A stretch of DNA of 64,000 nt from Haliea sp964022665 (lineage in GTDB: Bacteria; Pseudomonadota; Gammaproteobacteria; Pseudomonadales; Halieaceae), in NCBI GenBank assembly GCA_964022665.1, contig CAXIDF010000001.1, positions 310,001-374,000 of the forward strand, written 5' to 3'. Position numbers and translations under genes: made by a program. Position 1 is the stretch's first letter; every line of letters begins with the position of its first letter. Shown here piece by piece: positions 25,612-36,191 of this stretch. Below the pieces are notes generated by a model that was not told where the DNA came from, ran no database searches, and was given only the letters and a program-made list of their open reading frames with translations.

Positions 25612-26973
25612 GTGACCATCGAGCACGACAATTCGGAAACCATCGCCGCCATCGCCACAGCTGCCGGTCGCGGCGGCATCGGCATCGTGCGCCTCTCGGG
25701 CCCCGCAGCCGCCGTTATCGCCGAGCGTATTACCGGCAAACCGCTAACGCCACGGCACGCGCATTTCAGTGTCTTCAGGGATTCACAGGGCGAGCCTCTC
25801 GACAGCGGTATCGCCCTCTATTTCCCTGCGCCTCATTCCTTCACCGGCGAAGATGTCGTGGAACTGCAGGGGCACGGCGGCCCGATGGTGCTCGACCTCA
25901 TTGTCGCTGCCTGTCTCGCTGCCGGGGCCCGGCAGGCACGAGCCGGTGAATTTTCCGAGCGCGCCTACCTCAACGACAAGCTGGACCTTGCCCAGGCCGA
26001 GGCCATCGCGGACCTCATCAACAGCACCACCGAACAGGCTGCACGCAACGCACACCGCTCTCTGCAGGGGGCATTCTCAGCGGAAATTGATCACCTGGTA
26101 GCGGAGGTAACACGGCTGCGCATTTACGTGGAAGCCGCCATCGATTTCCCGGAGGAAGAAATCGACTTTCTCGCCGATGGACACGTCGCCGACTCACTGC
26201 GAGCGTTGCAACAACAGCTGGCAGCGGTCATGACCTCGGCACAACAGGGGAGCCTGCTGCGCGAAGGCATGAAGGTGGTGATAGCAGGAAAACCCAATGC
26301 GGGAAAATCGAGCCTGCTGAACGCGCTCGCCGGCCAGGACAGCGCCATTGTCACCGCCATTGCCGGCACCACCCGGGATATCTTGCGCGAGCATATCCAG
26401 ATCGACGGCATGCCGCTGCATATTGTCGATACCGCGGGGCTTAGGGCCAGCGAGGATGCGGTTGAACAGGAGGGAATTCGCCGTGCCCAGCGGGAAATCG
26501 CCAGCGCCGATCGCATACTCCTCGTCATCGATATGACCGACCCGAGTCCACTGCCGGATGATCTCTGGCCCGGTTTTCCACAGACGTCGGTACCCATCAC
26601 ACGTATCCACAACAAATGCGACCTCGCCGGGAAGCTGCCCGCGGTCACCGGCTCCGGTGATGACGTCACTCTGCAGCTGTGCGCGCGCTCCGGCGCCGGC
26701 ATCGACCTGCTGCGTGACCACCTGAAGCAATGTATCGGCTACACCGGCGCGTCGGGAGATGCCTTCAGCGCGCGGCGCCGGCATCTACAGGCGTTGCAGG
26801 AGGCCGCCAATCATCTGGAAAACGGCCGGCTTCAATTGGTGGAGGCGGGCGCCGGCGAACTACTCGCTGAGGATCTGCGCCAGTGCCACGACGCCCTGGG
26901 TGATATCACCGGCAGGATGACCAGTGATGCATTGCTGGGAGAGATTTTTTCCAGCTTCTGTATTGGCAAGTGA
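25612..26973 (+). CDS. mnmE: tRNA modification GTPase MnmE
   Basis: 453 residues with a GTG start. The N-terminal folate-binding domain begins TIAAIATAAGRGGIGIVRLSG; the inserted G domain has P-loop GKPNAGKSSLLN, TTRD switch and VDTAGLR; the protein ends in the diagnostic CIGK. With MnmG it makes the cmnm5 modification at U34 of tRNAs. A GC hairpin and TATACT sequence lie just upstream, so it may have its own promoter. Confidence 0.98.
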   Translation: MTIEHDNSETIAAIATAAGRGGIGIVRLSGPAAAVIAERITGKPLTPRHAHFSVFRDSQGEPLDSGIALYFPAPHSFTGEDVVELQGHGGPMVLDLIVAACLAAGARQARAGEFSERAYLNDKLDLAQAEAIADLINSTTEQAARNAHRSLQGAFSAEIDHLVAEVTRLRIYVEAAIDFPEEEIDFLADGHVADSLRALQQQLAAVMTSAQQGSLLREGMKVVIAGKPNAGKSSLLNALAGQDSAIVTAIAGTTRDILREHIQIDGMPLHIVDTAGLRASEDAVEQEGIRRAQREIASADRILLVIDMTDPSPLPDDLWPGFPQTSVPITRIHNKCDLAGKLPAVTGSGDDVTLQLCARSGAGIDLLRDHLKQCIGYTGASGDAFSARRRHLQALQEAANHLENGRLQLVEAGAGELLAEDLRQCHDALGDITGRMTSDALLGEIFSSFCIGK

Positions 26974-27467
26974 GCCCGGCGCCATTCCCTGTAGCTGTAC
27001 ACGCCACCGCACACGCTGTACACAACTTATACAGAGCATTGCAGCATAGAGGACGTTGAGGGTATAACCCTGTTGATAACCTGCGGTAGACAACGGGCAT
27101 GAGCTGGGGACAACACCCTGTGTACAGTTACATTGACGCATACCGGGTTGTTTGGTCCCCAGCCCGTGCACAGTGACAGCACGCCAGAAACAGAGGTTAC
27201 CACGGTGCTTTTCATTGCGGTAAGTGAATGAAAAATAGGTATTAATTGGCGTTACACACAGAAACGCTCGCCCTATACAATAACAACATCAGTTCTATTC
27301 TTTCATTCTCAATACCTATTTACTTAATTATTTATAAACATCATTTTCAATCGCGAAAGCATTCAAACGTCCCAAACAAAAACACAGAACATCTTTTGAA
27401 CAACAGGGTTCCCGCACGTATAATCGCCGGCCCGGTGACGAGGTGCCGGGCCAGGAGGCGCACAGGC
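26974..27467. other. mnmE-mnmG intergenic region with DnaA-like boxes and an AT-rich block
   Basis: 494 bp without a gene. The left half has DnaA-box-like nonamers: CTGTACACA (27016), TTATACAGA (27027), TGTTGATAA (27071, reverse of TTATCAACA) and TGTGTACAG (27119, reverse of CTGTACACA). From about 27228 to 27420 the sequence is very AT-rich, unlike its surroundings. The right end is the mnmG promoter. In enterics oriC adjoins mnmG, so this may be a second or relict origin element. Confidence 0.5.
27396..27424 (+). promoter_or_regulatory. sigma70-type promoter of mnmG
   Basis: TTGAAC, a 17-bp spacer and TATAAT: near-ideal. Transcription would start near 27431, downstream of any longer mnmG reading, which supports the GTG start at 27468. 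Confidence 0.8.
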
Positions 27468-29366
27468 GTGGAATACCAGCAGAACTTTGATGTGATTGTG
27501 ATCGGTGGCGGCCACGCTGGCACCGAAGCCTGCCTGGCCGCCGCGCGCATGGGGTGTCGCACCCTGCTGTTGACCCACAGTGTGGATACGTTGGGGCAAA
27601 TGTCCTGTAACCCTGCGATCGGTGGCATTGGCAAAAGCCATCTGGTGCGGGAAGTGGATGCTCTGGGTGGCGCCATGGCGCGCGCGACGGACCGCGCCGG
27701 CATCCAGTTTCGCGTGTTGAACGCGCGCAAGGGGCCCGCCGTACGGGCAACACGCGCCCAGGCCGACCGTGTGCTGTACCGCAACGCCATTCGCGAGATC
27801 ATTGAAGCCCAGCCCGGACTGTGGATTTTTCAGCAACCCGTGGATGACCTGCTGGTAGAGCACGGCCGCGTCGCCGGCGCGATAACCCAGATGGGCCTGA
27901 TTTTTCGTGCGCCCACCGTGGTGCTGACCACCGGCACATTCCTTGGCGGAAAAATCCACATCGGGCTGCAGAACAGCTCTGGCGGCCGGGCAGGTGACCC
28001 GCCCTCCATTGCCCTGGCCCAGCGTCTGCGCGAAATGCCCTTTCGCGTCGATCGCCTGAAAACCGGGACACCGCCGCGCATTGATGCGCGCAGCGTGGAT
28101 TTCAGCTCACTTGAAGAACAGTGGGGCGATAGCGATGCGCCCGCCATGTCGTTCCTGGGCAGTGTCAGTGAGCGGCCGGAGCAGCGCTGCTGCTGGATCA
28201 CACACACCAACGAGCAAACCCACGACATCATCCGCGGTGGCCTGGACCGTTCGCCCATGTACTCCGGCGTGATTGAGGGCGTGGGGCCACGCTACTGCCC
28301 GAGCATCGAAGACAAGATTCACCGGTTTGCCGATAAAGCCTCGCATCAGGTCTTTATCGAGCCTGAAGGCCTGACCACCAGCGAGCTCTATCCCAATGGC
28401 ATTTCCACCAGCCTGCCTTTCGATGTACAGCTGGCGCTGGTACGTTCCATTCAGGGCTTCGAGAATGCGCACATCACACGGCCCGGTTATGCCATCGAGT
28501 ACGACTACTTCGACCCGCGTGACCTCAGCTATTCACTGGAAACCAGGGCGCTCCCGGGTCTCTTTTTTGCGGGCCAGATCAACGGCACAACCGGCTACGA
28601 GGAGGCCGCGGCCCAGGGCCTGCTGGCCGGCCTGAATGCCGCGCTGGCCGTGCAGGGCAAGGCGCCGTGGTGCCCGCGGCGCGATGAAGCCTACATCGGC
28701 GTACTGGTGGACGACCTCATCACCATGGGTACACTCGAGCCCTACCGCATGTTTACCTCCCGCGCCGAATACCGTCTGCTGTTGCGCGAAGACAACGCCG
28801 ACCTGCGCCTGACGGAAACAGCGCGCAGCATGGGCCTGGTGGATGACCAGCGCTGGGCACGCTTCGCACGCAAGCGCGATGCCATTGCCAGCGAAACCCA
28901 GCGCCTGGCGACCACCTGGCTGCATCCGGGCACGATGGAAGCGGCAGCGCTCGCGCCCAAACTGAAGGCGCCGCTGTCGCGGGAATACAGCCTCGCGGAT
29001 CTGCTCAAGCGCCCAGGTATCGGTTACGCCGATGTCGCCGGCCTCAAAGGGCAGGCACTGGAAGATGAGCAGGCCTCTGAGCAGGTGGAAATCCAGGCCA
29101 AATATGCCGGTTATATCGACCGTCAGCAGGACGAGATTGCACGCTTGCGCCGCTACGAGGAAACGCCGTTGCCCGCATCCCTGGATTACCAGGCGGTGGA
29201 TGGCCTGTCGCACGAGGTGCGCCAGAAGCTCACCGAGGCTCGTCCCGAAACCCTTGCCCGCGCTGGCAGAATTCCGGGAGTGACCCCCGCTGCTGTGTCG
29301 CTGCTGCTGATTTATCTGAAGAAGCGCGGCGCCCTCGAGCGCAGCAGCGACCGCATAAGCGCCTGA
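27468..29366 (+). CDS. mnmG: tRNA uridine 5-carboxymethylaminomethyl modification enzyme MnmG
   Basis: 632 residues from the GTG at 27468, which has AGGAGG about 9 nt upstream and gives the normal family length. The FAD-binding motif is VIVIGGGHAGTEAC, then the family blocks MSCNPAIGGIGKSHLVREVDALGG (shown as residues around 48-71) and TGTFLGGKIHIG. Works with MnmE on tRNA U34. rsmG follows after 1 nt. Confidence 0.98.
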   Translation: MEYQQNFDVIVIGGGHAGTEACLAAARMGCRTLLLTHSVDTLGQMSCNPAIGGIGKSHLVREVDALGGAMARATDRAGIQFRVLNARKGPAVRATRAQADRVLYRNAIREIIEAQPGLWIFQQPVDDLLVEHGRVAGAITQMGLIFRAPTVVLTTGTFLGGKIHIGLQNSSGGRAGDPPSIALAQRLREMPFRVDRLKTGTPPRIDARSVDFSSLEEQWGDSDAPAMSFLGSVSERPEQRCCWITHTNEQTHDIIRGGLDRSPMYSGVIEGVGPRYCPSIEDKIHRFADKASHQVFIEPEGLTTSELYPNGISTSLPFDVQLALVRSIQGFENAHITRPGYAIEYDYFDPRDLSYSLETRALPGLFFAGQINGTTGYEEAAAQGLLAGLNAALAVQGKAPWCPRRDEAYIGVLVDDLITMGTLEPYRMFTSRAEYRLLLREDNADLRLTETARSMGLVDDQRWARFARKRDAIASETQRLATTWLHPGTMEAAALAPKLKAPLSREYSLADLLKRPGIGYADVAGLKGQALEDEQASEQVEIQAKYAGYIDRQQDEIARLRRYEETPLPASLDYQAVDGLSHEVRQKLTEARPETLARAGRIPGVTPAAVSLLLIYLKKRGALERSSDRISA

Positions 29367-29367
29367 C

Positions 29368-30021
29368 TTGGACGCTGCACTCGCGCGCCAGCTGACCTCG
29401 GGGCTCGACAGCCTGGGTGTTGCAGCCAACTCCGCGCAGCAGCAATTGCTGCTGGATTATCTTGCACTGCTGAAGAAGTGGAATGCCGCCTACAACCTGA
29501 CGGCGATACGCGATCCCGCCGCCATGGTCACGCGGCACCTGCTCGACAGCCTGGCGGTGGCACCCTGGCTAACGGGAGATCGCTGCATTGATGTCGGTAC
29601 CGGTGCCGGATTACCCGGTATACCCCTGGCGATTCTGTTTCCCCAGCGTGCGTTCGACTTGCTGGACAGCAATGGCAAGAAAACCCGTTTCCTGTTTCAG
29701 GCCAAAACCGCTCTCGGTCTGGAGAACGTCACCGTGCACCACGCGCGGGTGGAAAGCTTTTCGCCAGACTGCTGCTATGATGTGGTGCTCTCCCGGGCGT
29801 TTGCGTCACTCTCCGATATGCTGGCCGGAACCCGACATTTACTGTGCCCGGGCGGGGTTTTGCTTGCCATGAAGGGCGCGCGCCCCGATGATGAACTGGT
29901 GTCGATCGAGCGCCACTGCGCCGTACGCCATATTCGGCCCCTGTCGGTGCCGGGGCTTGACGAGCAACGCCACTTGGTAGAACTTGCCCTGTTGCCGTCA
30001 ATCGACAATCTGCACCGGTAA
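29368..30021 (+). CDS. rsmG: 16S rRNA (guanine527-N7)-methyltransferase RsmG
   Basis: 217 residues with a TTG start directly after the mnmG stop. The SAM-binding motif is DVGTGAGLPGIPLAI, preceded by the family block WNAAYNLTAIRDP and HLLDSLAV. No strong SD is seen, so translation is probably coupled to mnmG. Same position as in most gammaproteobacteria. Confidence 0.96.
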   Translation: MDAALARQLTSGLDSLGVAANSAQQQLLLDYLALLKKWNAAYNLTAIRDPAAMVTRHLLDSLAVAPWLTGDRCIDVGTGAGLPGIPLAILFPQRAFDLLDSNGKKTRFLFQAKTALGLENVTVHHARVESFSPDCCYDVVLSRAFASLSDMLAGTRHLLCPGGVLLAMKGARPDDELVSIERHCAVRHIRPLSVPGLDEQRHLVELALLPSIDNLHR

Positions 30022-30046
30022 TAGCCGACTAAACGGGGAGTGGGCC

Positions 30047-30850
30047 TTGGCACGAGTTCTTGCAATTGCAAACCAGAAGGGCGGGGTGGGGAAAACCACC
30101 ACCTCTGTCAATTTGGCCGCATCCCTTGCCGCAATGAAAAAACGCCTGTTGCTGGTGGATCTCGACCCGCAGGGCAACGCCACGATGGGCAGTGGTATCG
30201 ACAAGCACGCTGTAGAGCGCAGTATCTACGATGTGTTGGTGCACCGTGCCCCGGTGAATCTGATCACCCGGCGCGTACCCGAAGGTGGCTTTGATGTGTT
30301 GCCATCCAATGACGACCTCACGGCGGCCGAAGTGGAGCTGATGGGGGTGGAGCAACGCGAGCGGCGCCTGAATACCGCACTGCGTGAAGTGGCGTCAGCT
30401 TACGATTACATCCTTATCGACTGCCCTCCGTCCCTGAATATGCTCACCCTCAACGGCCTGGTTGCGGCGGATGGCGTCGTGATCGCCATGCAGTGTGAGT
30501 ACTATGCCTTGGAGGGTCTCTCGGCATTGGTCAATACTATTCGCCGCGTGGCGGAGTCGGTGAACCCGTCGCTGCAGATCGAAGGTATCCTGCGCACGCT
30601 GTACGACCCCCGCAACAGCTTGACCAACCAGGTGTCAAACCAGTTGCACGAGCATTTTGGTGAGGCGGTCTACCGCACGGTGATTCCGCGCAACGTACGT
30701 CTGGCCGAGGCGCCGAGTCACGGTCTGCCGGTAATGTATTACGACCGCCACTCGCGCGGCTCGCGTGCCTACATGGCCCTGGCGGGCGAGCTCATTCGCC
30801 GCGAAGAGAAGCGCAGCATCGCCTCCGGCAGTGCCGCGACCAAGGTATAG
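30047..30850 (+). CDS. parA: chromosome partitioning ATPase ParA (Soj)
   Basis: 267 residues. TTG start at 30047 with GGGGAG 6 nt upstream; longer readings extend back into rsmG. The deviant Walker A is NQKGGVGKTTTSVNLAA, and Walker B region is YILIDCPPSLNML. There is no N-terminal HTH, as usual for chromosomal ParA. It makes the gradient that moves ParB-parS complexes. 11 nt before parB. Confidence 0.97.
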   Translation: MARVLAIANQKGGVGKTTTSVNLAASLAAMKKRLLLVDLDPQGNATMGSGIDKHAVERSIYDVLVHRAPVNLITRRVPEGGFDVLPSNDDLTAAEVELMGVEQRERRLNTALREVASAYDYILIDCPPSLNMLTLNGLVAADGVVIAMQCEYYALEGLSALVNTIRRVAESVNPSLQIEGILRTLYDPRNSLTNQVSNQLHEHFGEAVYRTVIPRNVRLAEAPSHGLPVMYYDRHSRGSRAYMALAGELIRREEKRSIASGSAATKV

Positions 30851-30861
30851 GAGAGCAGACG

Positions 30862-31755
30862 ATGTCAGCCAGAAAACGGGGATTGGGGCGCGGGCTGGAT
30901 GCGCTGCTCGGTGCCGGTACCCAGCCTCGCGAACTGCCTGAAGGGGAAGTGTCGGCCGCCGATGGTGATACGCCGCAACAGGTGCTGAAAGACCTGCCCG
31001 TGGACCTGATACAGCGCGGGAAATACCAGCCGCGGCGCGATATTGACCCCGAATCCCTGCAGGAACTGGCTGACAGCATTCGCGCCCAGGGCATCATGCA
31101 GCCCATCGTGGTGCGCCCCGTTGGAGAGCGCAAGTACGAAATCATTGCTGGAGAACGCCGTTGGCGGGCCGCACAGCTGGCTGGCCTCGACCACGTACCG
31201 GCAGTCGTTCGCGATGTCAGCGATGAAGCGGCAATCGCCATGGCGCTGATCGAGAACATCCAGCGCGAAGACCTCAACCCGATCGAAGAGGCGATCGCGC
31301 TGCAGCGCCTGCAGCAGGAGTTCCAGCTGACGCAGCAGGAAGTGGCTGATGCGGTGGGTAAATCGCGCTCCACCGTGACCAACTTGCTGCGCCTGATGTC
31401 GCTGCAGAGTGATGTGCGCCTGTTGCTGGAGCGCGGTGACCTGGAAATGGGCCACGCCCGTGCGCTGCTCGGCATCGAGGGTACGGCGCAATCGCAGGCT
31501 GCCAGAACCGTGGTGGGCAAAGGCCTCTCAGTGCGACAAACCGAAGCCCTGGTGCGCGGGCTACTGGCGCGACAGGACCAGCCGACCGAAGAGCCACCAC
31601 GTATGGACCCGAACATCCGCCAGCTGCAGGATGACCTGTCCCAAAAGATCGGTGCTCGGGTGCAGATCCAGCACGGCGCGAAAGGCAAGGGCAAGCTTGT
31701 GCTGACCTACAACAGCCTGGATGAGCTGGACGGTATACTGAGCCATATTCGCTAG
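30862..31755 (+). CDS. parB: chromosome partitioning protein ParB (Spo0J)
   Basis: 297 residues. An N-terminal ParA-stimulating Arg-rich stretch (RKRGLGRGLDALLG) is followed by the CTPase/ParB core with GERRWRAAQLAG and ENIQREDLNPIEEA, then the HTH (LTQQEVADAVGKSRSTVTN) that binds parS, and a C-terminal dimerisation domain. Its targets include the two parS sites inside recF. Confidence 0.98.
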   Translation: MSARKRGLGRGLDALLGAGTQPRELPEGEVSAADGDTPQQVLKDLPVDLIQRGKYQPRRDIDPESLQELADSIRAQGIMQPIVVRPVGERKYEIIAGERRWRAAQLAGLDHVPAVVRDVSDEAAIAMALIENIQREDLNPIEEAIALQRLQQEFQLTQQEVADAVGKSRSTVTNLLRLMSLQSDVRLLLERGDLEMGHARALLGIEGTAQSQAARTVVGKGLSVRQTEALVRGLLARQDQPTEEPPRMDPNIRQLQDDLSQKIGARVQIQHGAKGKGKLVLTYNSLDELDGILSHIR

Positions 31756-31908
31756 CGCCCGTCCTCTTTACCACAGTATGTAGTGGCTCGCTGTGCGGGA
31801 ACTACCAGATAGGGTGTGTGATCATCCAATCGCGGCAAAACGGGGCAAACTGGCGCCAACATGCTGCCAACGTCAGCGATATTTCGTGCCGCCAAGGCGG
31901 TGATTCGG

Positions 31909-31937
31909 TTGAACCTGCCACTCAATGCCCCTATAAT
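31909..31937 (+). promoter_or_regulatory. sigma70-type promoter of the atp operon
   Basis: TTGAAC, a 17-bp spacer and TATAAT, the same elements as at mnmG. Transcription would begin near 31944, 22 nt before the chosen atpI start and well after the longer alternative start. Confidence 0.82.
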
Positions 31938-31965
31938 GCGGGCGCCCAAAACGAGGAACAATCGT

Positions 31966-32364
31966 GTGGCAGGCGTCCATCGCATAGCCCTGATGCAGTT
32001 GGCCACGCTCGTTCCTTCATGCCTGCTGGTCTGGCTGGCGCTTGATGAAACGACAGCACTGTCATGGATGTGCGGCGGTGTGGTGGCGGTAGTGCCGCAG
32101 GTGTGGTTTGCCCTTAAGCTGTTTCGCGCGCGCGGCGTGCGACCGGCAGCGGAAATCGCGCGCTCTGCGCTGAGCGGCGAAGCCGGCAAGTTCCTCTTGA
32201 GCGCGGCGGGTTTTGCCGCGGTATTCGCTTTGCTGCGGCCGATTGAGCCGGGGGCAGTGTTCGCCGGATACGGCGTGATGTTGGTAGTGCAAACGATAGG
32301 AAGCTGGCGGATGCTGATGTCCCGCGAGCAGAAACAAACCGAAACACCGAAACAAGAGTTGTGA
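31966..32364 (+). CDS. atpI: ATP synthase assembly protein AtpI
   Basis: 132 residues, four hydrophobic segments. GTG at 31966 chosen because GAGGA lies 8 nt upstream and the operon promoter lies just before it; an ATG at 31861 would precede the promoter. AtpI helps assemble the c-ring. Sequence is poorly conserved, as usual for the family; operon position carries the assignment. Confidence 0.88.
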   Translation: MAGVHRIALMQLATLVPSCLLVWLALDETTALSWMCGGVVAVVPQVWFALKLFRARGVRPAAEIARSALSGEAGKFLLSAAGFAAVFALLRPIEPGAVFAGYGVMLVVQTIGSWRMLMSREQKQTETPKQEL

Positions 32365-32367
32365 TCG

Positions 32368-33246
32368 ATGGCAGGCGAGAACCAGACGGTTTCAGAGTAC
32401 ATTGTCCACCACCTGACCAACCTGACCTATGGCAAGCTGCCTGCTGGTTATGAGCGCTACGACGGCTCCATCATCGGTGATGGTGGTGCGTGGGTGATGG
32501 CGCACGGCGGCGCTGAAGCGGCCGATATGGGTTTCACGGCGATTCACGTGGATTCCATGGCGTGGTCGATCGGGCTCGGTATCGTGTTCAGCTGGCTTTT
32601 CTACAGTGTCGCGAAAAAAGCCTCTTCCGGTGTGCCCAGCGGCCTGGGCAGCGCCGTCGAAATGATCGTCCAGTTTGTCGATAACACCGTGCGCGATACG
32701 TTTCACGGTCGCAACCCGCTTATTGCACCGCTGTCCCTGACCATCTTCGTCTGGATTTTCCTGATGAACCTGATGGACCTCGTGCCAGTGGATATTGTGC
32801 CGGAGTTGATGATGTTGCTCGGTGTGGAATACCACAAGATCGTGCCCTCCACCGACCCGAATATCACCTTTGGTATGGCCATCGGGGTGTTGATTCTCAT
32901 CCTTTATTACTCGATTAAGGTCAAGGGTTTCGGGTTTGCCCGGGAACTGGCAATGAATCCGTTCAATCACCCGCTGTTCATTCCCGTGAACCTGTTCATG
33001 GAGATTGTCGGCCTGCTGGCAAAGCCTTTCTCTCTCGCACTGCGTCTGTTTGGCAACATGTATGCGGGCGAAATGATTTTTATCCTGATTGCAGCCCTGT
33101 TCAGCGCCGGTGTGGCCTGGATGGCGCCGGCAGGTATCCTGCAGATCGGTTGGGCGATTTTCCATATTCTGGTAATCACCCTGCAGGCTTTCATCTTCAT
33201 GGTGCTGACGATTGTGTATCTCAGCATGGCCCACGAAGACCACTGA
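32368..33246 (+). CDS. atpB: F0F1 ATP synthase subunit a
   Basis: 292 residues, about five to six membrane helices. The family signature KPFSLALRLFGNMYAGEMI contains the essential Arg that faces the c-ring. Forms the proton half-channels. 3 nt after atpI. Confidence 0.98.
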   Translation: MAGENQTVSEYIVHHLTNLTYGKLPAGYERYDGSIIGDGGAWVMAHGGAEAADMGFTAIHVDSMAWSIGLGIVFSWLFYSVAKKASSGVPSGLGSAVEMIVQFVDNTVRDTFHGRNPLIAPLSLTIFVWIFLMNLMDLVPVDIVPELMMLLGVEYHKIVPSTDPNITFGMAIGVLILILYYSIKVKGFGFARELAMNPFNHPLFIPVNLFMEIVGLLAKPFSLALRLFGNMYAGEMIFILIAALFSAGVAWMAPAGILQIGWAIFHILVITLQAFIFMVLTIVYLSMAHEDH

Positions 33247-33285
33247 TTCACCTTTAACTTTGGTTATTAACGCTAGGAGAAAATC

Positions 33286-33522
33286 ATGGAATTAGTTCTT
33301 ATTGCTGCTGCAATTATGATCAGCCTCGGTGGTCTGGGTGCGGCTATCGGTATCGGCATGCTGGGCGGCAAGCTTATCGAAGGTTCTGCACGTCAGCCTG
33401 AGCTGGCTCCCAAGCTGCAGGTCACCTTCTTCCTGGGCGCGGGCCTGGTGGACGCGATTCCGATTATCGGTGTAGGTCTGGCTATGTACCTGATCTTCGT
33501 TGTTGCCCCTGGAATGGCTTGA
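33286..33522 (+). CDS. atpE: F0F1 ATP synthase subunit c
   Basis: 78 residues, two hydrophobic helices around the polar loop SARQPEL. The proton-binding acid is Asp56 in GLVDAIP. There is no Na+-type ligand pattern, so it should be a proton ring. Confidence 0.98.
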   Translation: MELVLIAAAIMISLGGLGAAIGIGMLGGKLIEGSARQPELAPKLQVTFFLGAGLVDAIPIIGVGLAMYLIFVVAPGMA

Positions 33523-33594
33523 GCACGACCAACAACGCAACCGTGAGCGGGGTGGCTGTACTGGCTGCCCCACCATATCTGTGAGGAGTATGGC

Positions 33595-34065
33595 GTGAAT
33601 ATCAACCTTACGCTTATCGGACAGGTCATCGCCTTCTTCGGCTTCGTCTGGTTCTGCATGAAGTTTGTCTGGCCGCCCATCATTGCGGCCATGCAGGAGC
33701 GCGAAAAGAAAATCGCGGACGGCCTGGCAGCCGCCGATCGTGCCAGCCACGATCTGGAACTGGCGCAGGAAAAAGCGCTGGAGCGTTTGAAGGAAGCCAA
33801 GCATGAGGCGGCCGGTATTGTCGACTCCGCCAACAAGCGCGCCAGCCAGATTGTGGAAGAAGCCAAAACAGCGGCGGTAACGGAAGCGGAGCGGGTGAAA
33901 ACTGCTGCGCGCTCGGAGATCGAGCAGGAAACGAACCGTGCCCGCGAGGCACTGCGTTCGCAGGTTGCCGTGTTGTCTCTGGCGGGTGCCGAGAAAGTGC
34001 TCGGCGCAACGATTGATCAGGACGCGCACGCGGACCTGGTCAACAAACTGGCTGCAGAGCTTTGA
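33595..34065 (+). CDS. atpF: F0F1 ATP synthase subunit b
   Basis: 156 residues, GTG start with GAGGAG upstream. One N-terminal membrane helix (about residues 4-25) and then a long charged coiled coil, the stator stalk. Standard length. Confidence 0.97.
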   Translation: MNINLTLIGQVIAFFGFVWFCMKFVWPPIIAAMQEREKKIADGLAAADRASHDLELAQEKALERLKEAKHEAAGIVDSANKRASQIVEEAKTAAVTEAERVKTAARSEIEQETNRAREALRSQVAVLSLAGAEKVLGATIDQDAHADLVNKLAAEL

Positions 34066-34078
34066 TGGTGAGGACGTT

Positions 34079-34615
34079 ATGGCCGAACTGACCACGCTGG
34101 CCCGCCCCTACGCGAAGGCGGCATTCGAGTACGCTCGTGACAGCCAGAGCCTGGCCGAGTGGTTGCCGCAGCTGCAACTGGCTGCAGCCGTCAGTCGCGA
34201 CAGCCGTATGCAGGCGCTGTTGCGCAACCCGGAAAAAGACGGGCCGCAACTTGCCAGCGCGCTGGCCGATGTCTGCGGTGAGCAGCTTGGCGATGCCGTG
34301 CGCAAATTCCTGGGAGTGCTGGCGCAGAACCGGCGCCTGCTTCTGTTGCCACAGATCACCGCGCTGTTTGCCGGCTACAAGGCGAATTTCGAAAAGTCAG
34401 TGGATGTAGAGGTTGTTTCCGCGTTTGATCTGGCGGACGACATGACCGACAAGCTGGCCTCCGCCCTGAGTACGCGTCTGGAGCGGAAAATAAACGTGCA
34501 CACCACAACAGACCCCGATCTGTTGGGTGGTGTGTTGATCAGGGCCGGCGATCTGGTGATCGATGGTTCGGTACGCGGCAGGCTGAACAAGCTGGCCGCG
34601 GCAATGAATTTGTAG
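34079..34615 (+). CDS. atpH: F0F1 ATP synthase subunit delta
   Basis: 178 residues from the ATG at 34079 (MAELTTLARPYAKAAFEYA), the conserved N terminus of the family; GTGAGGA precedes it. The C-terminal block DPDLLGGVLIRAGDLVIDGS is diagnostic. Links the b stalk to F1. Confidence 0.97.
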   Translation: MAELTTLARPYAKAAFEYARDSQSLAEWLPQLQLAAAVSRDSRMQALLRNPEKDGPQLASALADVCGEQLGDAVRKFLGVLAQNRRLLLLPQITALFAGYKANFEKSVDVEVVSAFDLADDMTDKLASALSTRLERKINVHTTTDPDLLGGVLIRAGDLVIDGSVRGRLNKLAAAMNL

Positions 34616-34631
34616 GATTGAGGAACAGAGC

Positions 34632-36176
<1,545 letters not shown>

Positions 36177-36191
36177 CCCCGAGGACCGCAG

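Noticed and set aside
27246..27467. N-terminal extension of MnmG
   Set aside because: It reads through the AT-rich block and the promoter; the GTG at 27468 gives the normal length and has an SD.
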